Below are positions 51,667-55,792 of a stretch of 55,792 nucleotides of DNA, one piece after another. The notes under the pieces were generated by a model. It saw only the letters and a list, made by a program, of their open reading frames with translations. It made no database searches and was not told the origin of the DNA. The translations under genes were made by a program, and so were the position numbers. The stretch is from Hamiltosporidium magnivora (lineage: Eukaryota > Microsporidia > Dubosqiidae): the NCBI GenBank assembly GCA_004325065.1, contig PITI01000005.1, forward strand, positions 1 to 55,792, given 5' to 3'. Within the stretch, counting starts at the first letter, position 1. Every line of letters starts with the position of its first letter.

Positions 51667-52383
51667 TTACTCTTTTTGCCTTTTATTCATATTAATATCA
51701 ATAACTTCTCCACTTTCGCTTTCCTCTTCAGTTACTTCGCCTCTGGCAATTTTCTCCTTTTTTTCTTTCTCTCCTTTTTTATACAAAACTTCTTTGATTT
51801 TACAATTCAGTTCTTCATCAACTTCTCTTGAAATTCCTTTCATTTTAATGAGAAATTCGACACATTTTTCATATTCTTCCATAAATTCATAGCAAGTTGC
51901 CATCTTGTAAAAAACTTCTGATTCACTCAATGTATTCTTTCCAGCACATTTCTTTATTTCGACGATAGAAGAAACGTATTCAGTGATTGCACCAGTGAAA
52001 TCATTATTTAATAATAAAATATCTCCTAAGAGATAAAATGTCTGAGCCAAATCGTTATGATCCTTGTTGGCTATAAAAACTGATTTGCTGATTTCTAAAA
52101 CGTCCCATGCAATGTTTAAATCATCATCTCTGCTACTTCCTACGGTTCTTTTGCTTACCATTTTTTCTAATTCGTTTACAAAATGTTCTTCACTTCCCCT
52201 GATTAATGAGGCTGCATATTCTAAATATATTTTACAAAGATTCGGGTCATTTTGATCGTAGATATTTTCTGCTGCAGACAATACTTCGGAATAAACTTCT
52301 GATGCCATGTCATATTCATTGTGTGCCATGCATACTCTTGCTTTCTCAAGAGAAGGAAATTTGTCAACAATATTTTGTTCCAT
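51667..52383 (-). CDS. SHNi-TPR histone chaperone (NASP/Hif1/Sim3 type)
   Basis: 238 residues. The family binds histone H3-H4 and escorts it to chromatin, acting in the nucleus and cytoplasm. TPR-like helices at ~8-42 (ARVCMAHNEYDMASEVYSEV) come first, then an interrupted repeat split between ~47-62 and ~89-104. The second half (LNIAWDVLEISKSVF) is the typical NASP 'AWD.L..AK..F' helix. Next are DLAQTFYLLGDILLLNNDFT plus AITEYVSSIVEIKK (~111-145), the best match to the family, and a last TPR at ~153-185. The interrupting loop (~63-88) is only ~25 residues and not strongly acidic, whereas vertebrate NASP has a long acidic tract there. The tail (~203-238) is highly charged, with basic GEKEKKEKI, acidic TEEESESGE and basic NKRQK, suggesting nuclear targeting. 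CCCCC abuts the ATG, supporting this start. UTP13 lies 438 bases upstream on the same strand. Confidence 0.88.
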   Translation of the reverse strand: MEQNIVDKFPSLEKARVCMAHNEYDMASEVYSEVLSAAENIYDQNDPNLCKIYLEYAASLIRGSEEHFVNELEKMVSKRTVGSSRDDDLNIAWDVLEISKSVFIANKDHNDLAQTFYLLGDILLLNNDFTGAITEYVSSIVEIKKCAGKNTLSESEVFYKMATCYEFMEEYEKCVEFLIKMKGISREVDEELNCKIKEVLYKKGEKEKKEKIARGEVTEEESESGEVIDINMNKRQKE

Positions 52384-52388
52384 GGGGG
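52384..52388 (-). promoter_or_regulatory. CCC initiation signal of the NASP-type gene
   Basis: On the minus strand TACCCCCATG places five C directly against the start codon in otherwise AT-rich DNA. CCC- or GGG-like motifs immediately before the ATG are a known hallmark of microsporidian genes and mark transcription or translation initiation with very short 5' UTRs. Confidence 0.75.
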
Positions 52389-52439
52389 TATAGCGGACTA
52401 AGGTAGAAATTATATTTTTAGAAAAAAACGAAAAAAAAG

Positions 52440-52545
52440 TTTTGTTAAATTAAAGGTTGCATAATATGGGTTTATTAGAAAAAACGAAAATTTTTTTCTA
52501 TTAAATTAAGCGTTGCATAATATAAGGGTTTATTAAAAATAATTA
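52440..52545 (-). repeat. Two-copy direct repeat upstream of the NASP-type gene
   Basis: TTAAATTAAAGGTTGCATAA (from 52445) recurs as TTAAATTAAGCGTTGCATAA (from 52501), each followed by TAT, a G-run and TTTATTA. The period is 56 bases. The pair lies 60-160 bases before the start codon, in the likely promoter region, so it may hold a duplicated regulatory site or be a neutral duplication. Confidence 0.75.
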
Positions 52546-52821
52546 CTTAATTTAAGATATAGCAACAGTTTTTTTATGCAAATTAGATATTATTAATAAT
52601 ATCGTATAAAATAAGAACAGCTAGATAATCATTTTATTGATATTTATAAGTAAAAAAAAATATATATTTCCAAAAATTATTATTAATAAATCATTTAAAA
52701 AAATTCTCACTTTTGATGAAAAAAATTAATTCACACTTAAAGAATCACTTTAAATTTAAATTAAATCTACTTGATAATATTTTAATAAATAAAATTCTGA
52801 ATTTGTTAACTCTCTTAAATT
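52546..52821. other. Spacer between the two conserved minus-strand genes
   Basis: AT-rich and without ORFs. It holds the 3' flank of UTP13 and the distal upstream region of the chaperone gene. Confidence 0.5.
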
Positions 52822-52826
52822 TTATT
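52821..52826 (-). terminator. Poly(A)-like signal overlapping the UTP13 stop codon
   Basis: AATAAA on the minus strand covers the last codon bases and the TAA stop (52822-52824). Overlap of coding end and poly(A) signal is in keeping with compact microsporidian transcripts. It can also arise by chance from a lysine codon followed by TAA. Confidence 0.4.
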
Positions 52827-54951
52827 TTATAATATCATAACAAATGACATTACTATAAAGATCAAGAATGCCTTTAAATTGCTTTTGTAAATTTTTCTGT
52901 ATTTTAAAACAATCTTCCTCGTTAAGCATTTTTCTATCAATTAAACATCTTAAAAGTAAATCAATTATCTGAACGGATTTAAAACTTATAATAAATTTGT
53001 TGATAGCATTTATTACTGCTTCTTTGCGTGTGAAAATAATTTCAATAATTTCTGACAAAATTTCACTACAAAAATTATCTTCTAAAATATTGTAAATTAC
53101 TGTATAATCACTGTTATTTAAGATTTCTTTATTTATGAGTAACGAAATTGTTTGTAAATAATTTTTATCTTCGATGCTTCTTTGAATTAAAAAAATTGTT
53201 TGAATTAAATTTTCTTTTGATTTTTTTATAGCGGTTTGGTGAGATTCTGTTATATCAATAAAAAAATTAATTTGGCCATCAGAAGTGCCCGTGTAAAGAC
53301 CGTTGTGGTAGAATAAAGACCAGATTTTTGTATTTTGTGTGTCGAGTGTGTTTAAGCATTTCAATTTTTTTGTGTCCCAAATTTTTATTATTCCGTTGAG
53401 GTCACTAGAAATTACTTGAGTGTCGTTATTGAAAACTAGGCATTTGACCACAGCTGTTGTATGTCCGTGAAGTATTTGGCTGTCATACGTATCAAGATTG
53501 TGGATTTGAACAGTTGTATCAGAAGATGATGAAGCAAGTATATTTTGTCCAAAAGAGACTGACCAAATACCTTGTGTATGTGATTTTATGCTTTTTAAAA
53601 TAGTTCCATTAAAATCAAAAATATTTATACTTTTGTCTTGTGAGCCAGTGGCAATCATTTTACGATATTTTGAAATTTCCAAAGAATTGATTTCTTTAGA
53701 ATGAACTTGTTTGGTAAAAATGGTTTTGATTTTATCATTTTTAATTTTAAAAATTTGTAATGTTTTATCTTTTCCAGCTGTGGCTATCAAATCTTTAAAA
53801 ATAGCTGTTCCATTTATAGAATCGGTATGCGTTTTTATTTTTTTAATTTTTTTTATTTTCTTACCTTCAATTCTCCAAATTATTGCTGTCTTATCACGAG
53901 AACCACTTATTAAATACTCGTCTGACAAATCTAGACTAAGTATAGCGTCCCTGTGTCCCTTAAGTAAATAGGATTTACACGCAAATTTTCCATTTTCATT
54001 AAAATCATTTAAATCCAAATATCTGAGTATTTCACTATTTGTAGAAATAAAAATTCTCTTTTTATTATCCATTTTCATATCTGTAATTTCATCTGCATTT
54101 CCAGTCAAAATATATTTAATTTTGAAATCTTTCAAATCTACAACTATAAAATCATATTCATTGGTAACTAAAATTAAATTATCAAAAAATATTTCTGTTC
54201 TGATAATTTCACAATAAACATTTAAAAGTTTCTTCGGCGTACGATTGTTTTGTAAAAAATATATTTTATTATTATTTATTCCATATAATTGATTTTCATA
54301 ATGAAATATTAAAAAATCTTTTTTTAATTCCAAAGTTTCGATTACAGAAGAAGTTATAAAATCATAAATAAAAAGTTTTCCAGAAACAAACGAAATATAA
54401 ACAGTAATACACGGATTTACTGTATTCTCTGCACAGTAAATACTTCTTATTGGTTCATTAAATTCATGCGTTTTTAAAATATTACTTGTCAAATCATAAT
54501 ATAGCACGGTTCCAATCTCATCAACGACAAATATTTTTTTATTTTCAATTTCTAAAAATTTATACGAATTATTATTTTTAAATAAAATTTCTATTTTTCG
54601 AGTCGTAAAACAAAATCTACGAACACATTTATCGCTACAAAGAAAAATAAGAAAATCTTCTATTCCTTTCATACATAATATTGTATAATTTTGTATATTA
54701 GTTTTATAAATAAGATTTCCAAATAAGTCGATAATATTCAAAGCGGAATCATAAGTAATTATTTTATTATTATGAATGGTAAATAAAAGAATTTTCTTTA
54801 AAAATTTAATTTCTTCGACTTTAAAAGTCGTTAAATTCGTTATTCTGATTGAAGAATCAAAAATTGTATAAAAATTTATTTCATTCACATAAAAATATGG
54901 CGTGTCAGATATCGGAATAAAGGAACGATCAATTTGAAGAATTGATATCAT
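52822..54951 (-). CDS. UTP13: U3 snoRNP / SSU processome WD40 protein UTP13 (TBL3 orthologue)
   Basis: 709 residues, against ~800 in yeast and human. UTP13 belongs to the UTP-B subcomplex that binds the 5' part of pre-rRNA in the nucleolus during 18S processing. The N-terminal half (~1-325) is a divergent first propeller with weak WD repeats. The second propeller is clear: repeats at ~282-314, 330-363 (GHRDAILSLDL..SGSRDKTAIIW), 373-403, 414-447 (HSKEINSLEISKYRKMIATG, then SQDKSINIFD), 455-486 (GIWSVSF), 494-526 (VVKCLVFNNDTQVISSDLNG, then IIKIWD) and 536-564. The phrases HSKEINS...ATGSQD and TQ(L/V)(L/I)SSDxxGxxKIWD are characteristic of UTP13/TBL3. Residues ~568-709 form the helical Utp13 C-terminal domain, beginning with the ITE...KSKENL hinge. 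CCCC three bases before the ATG supports the start. Transcribed toward the chaperone gene, 438 bases away. Confidence 0.93.
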   Translation of the reverse strand: MISILQIDRSFIPISDTPYFYVNEINFYTIFDSSIRITNLTTFKVEEIKFLKKILLFTIHNNKIITYDSALNIIDLFGNLIYKTNIQNYTILCMKGIEDFLIFLCSDKCVRRFCFTTRKIEILFKNNNSYKFLEIENKKIFVVDEIGTVLYYDLTSNILKTHEFNEPIRSIYCAENTVNPCITVYISFVSGKLFIYDFITSSVIETLELKKDFLIFHYENQLYGINNNKIYFLQNNRTPKKLLNVYCEIIRTEIFFDNLILVTNEYDFIVVDLKDFKIKYILTGNADEITDMKMDNKKRIFISTNSEILRYLDLNDFNENGKFACKSYLLKGHRDAILSLDLSDEYLISGSRDKTAIIWRIEGKKIKKIKKIKTHTDSINGTAIFKDLIATAGKDKTLQIFKIKNDKIKTIFTKQVHSKEINSLEISKYRKMIATGSQDKSINIFDFNGTILKSIKSHTQGIWSVSFGQNILASSSSDTTVQIHNLDTYDSQILHGHTTAVVKCLVFNNDTQVISSDLNGIIKIWDTKKLKCLNTLDTQNTKIWSLFYHNGLYTGTSDGQINFFIDITESHQTAIKKSKENLIQTIFLIQRSIEDKNYLQTISLLINKEILNNSDYTVIYNILEDNFCSEILSEIIEIIFTRKEAVINAINKFIISFKSVQIIDLLLRCLIDRKMLNEEDCFKIQKNLQKQFKGILDLYSNVICYDIIK

Positions 54952-54954
54952 TGT

Positions 54955-54958
54955 GGGG
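54955..54958 (-). promoter_or_regulatory. CCC initiation signal of UTP13
   Basis: Minus strand AAAGCCCCACAATG: a CCCC run three bases upstream of the start codon. It is the second instance of the microsporidian-type signal in this window, at an independent gene. Confidence 0.75.
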
Positions 54959-55092
54959 CTTTAAATAAAAATTATCTTCAAATTTTTTTTTAAATTTTTT
55001 TATTTTTATAAATTAATGGCGCTTTAAAAAACTGATAATTTAAGAAAAATAAAAAGAATTTACCAGTAAAAATTTATAAATCAAAGTTAAAT

Positions 55093-55320
55093 AAAAAAAT
55101 AAGAATAATAAGAATTATTAGTGTTACTACGAATAATATGAAATATGAAAAAAATAAGAATAATAAGAATTATTAGTGTTACTACGAATATAAAAAAAAC
55201 ATAAAATATCTAAGAATTATAAGAATAATACGAATTATTAGTATTAATACGAATATAAAGGATATATGACACATTAAAAAAATAAAAATAATACGAATTA
55301 TTGGTGATACTACGAATAAT
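55093..55320. repeat. Four-copy short tandem repeat upstream of UTP13
   Basis: Copies at about 55093-55135, 55148-55190, 55211-55257 and 55276-55320. The first two are identical over 43 bases; the others differ by a few changes. The core is AATAATAAGAATTATTAGTG followed by a TTACTACGAATA-like end. Spacing between cores is 55, 65 and 63 bases. Each core of the first two contains TAATAA-GAA-TTATTA, a small palindrome. The array starts ~140 bases before the UTP13 start codon. Confidence 0.85.
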
Positions 55321-55792
55321 AAAGATGCTTACTCATATAATTTAAACGTAAGGAAATATTTTTTTATTCTCAACAAAAATTTGCATTAAAAAATGTGCTT
55401 TTTTCTTGAGACACGAATAATGAAAGTGGATTTATAATTTTTTTCTTCAATTTCTTTATTATTCTGGTATTTTTCTTTCTTAGATAATTTTTAAATTTGA
55501 AGAATTTCAGTTGGTTTTTTTTTTTTAAAAATTGTTCTTGTAGTATGAAATATTTTTGAAATAAATAAATGTTTTTTAATTTTGGTAATGAAATTTGTTT
55601 TCAAATGAGTGAATGCATTTGGTTTATAAATGACAATTTTGATGTTCGAAATGAATTTTTTACGTATAAAAAATACCGAAAAACTTTACTTTTCTTACTG
55701 ATCAAGCTATTTATCTTTATCAAAGGTTTTTTGTAGATAAATAAAATAAAATTGGATTAAATTTTTTATCTTGAATTGGTATATTACTTTTT
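55321..55792. other. AT-rich sequence to the window end
   Basis: T-rich on the plus strand with no open frame of note. Probably the distal upstream region of UTP13 or the flank of a gene beyond the edge. Confidence 0.45.

Noticed and set aside
53711..53971. 86-codon plus-strand frame, and plus-strand frames at 51607-52406
   Set aside because: Antisense to the UTP13 and NASP-type genes, which have clear family matches.
1..55792. CRISPR arrays, bacterial operons or phage genes
   Set aside because: No regular spacer-repeat structure and no prokaryotic gene; the conserved genes are eukaryotic nuclear ones.

Overview
The window looks like a very AT-rich, gene-poor nuclear genome of a microsporidian. 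Only three convincing intact protein-coding genes are visible in 55.8 kb. Two are clear eukaryotic single-copy genes: a SHNi-TPR histone chaperone of the NASP/Hif1/Sim3 type and a UTP13/TBL3-type WD40 protein of the small-subunit processome. Both are shorter than usual, intronless, and carry a C-run at or a few bases before the start codon, which matches the 'CCC' initiation signal of microsporidian genes. The low coding density resembles the expanded AT-rich microsporidia of the Edhazardia/Anncaliia/Hamiltosporidium kind. Edhazardia-like is my best guess, from memory and unverified.

Layout. 0-3 kb: a decayed unrecognised gene (456-1111), then the decayed C-terminal end of an RTE-like non-LTR retrotransposon ORF (2781-3015). 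4.4-5.7 kb: an isolated intact 434-residue protein with a putative signal peptide and no recognised family. 5.7-19.8 kb: gene desert with one copy (13.8 kb) of a ~220 bp dispersed repeat. 19.8-21.8 kb: a badly decayed Dong/R4-clade retrotransposon ORF, recognisable from RT motif A to the C-terminal endonuclease. 24.1-24.9 kb: a second ~220 bp repeat copy, then a second decayed copy of the unrecognised gene at 456-1111. 27.7-28.1 kb: a small degraded or split coding region. 31.8 and 33.6 kb: third and fourth ~220 bp repeat copies. 34-48 kb: desert. 47.9-48.5 kb: a GC-richer island whose end matches the first bases of the window. 51.7-55.0 kb: the two conserved genes in tandem on the minus strand. 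55.1-55.3 kb: a short tandem repeat upstream of UTP13.

How it works together. The minus-strand pair covers two housekeeping jobs, histone H3-H4 handling and 18S rRNA precursor processing. Each has its own start signal and poly(A)-like signal, so they are probably separate transcription units. Most other recognisable content is relics of retrotransposons and multi-copy genes, inactivated by stops and frameshifts. Decay of such elements into AT-rich sequence plausibly explains how the deserts formed. No tRNA, rRNA or CRISPR array was recognised.
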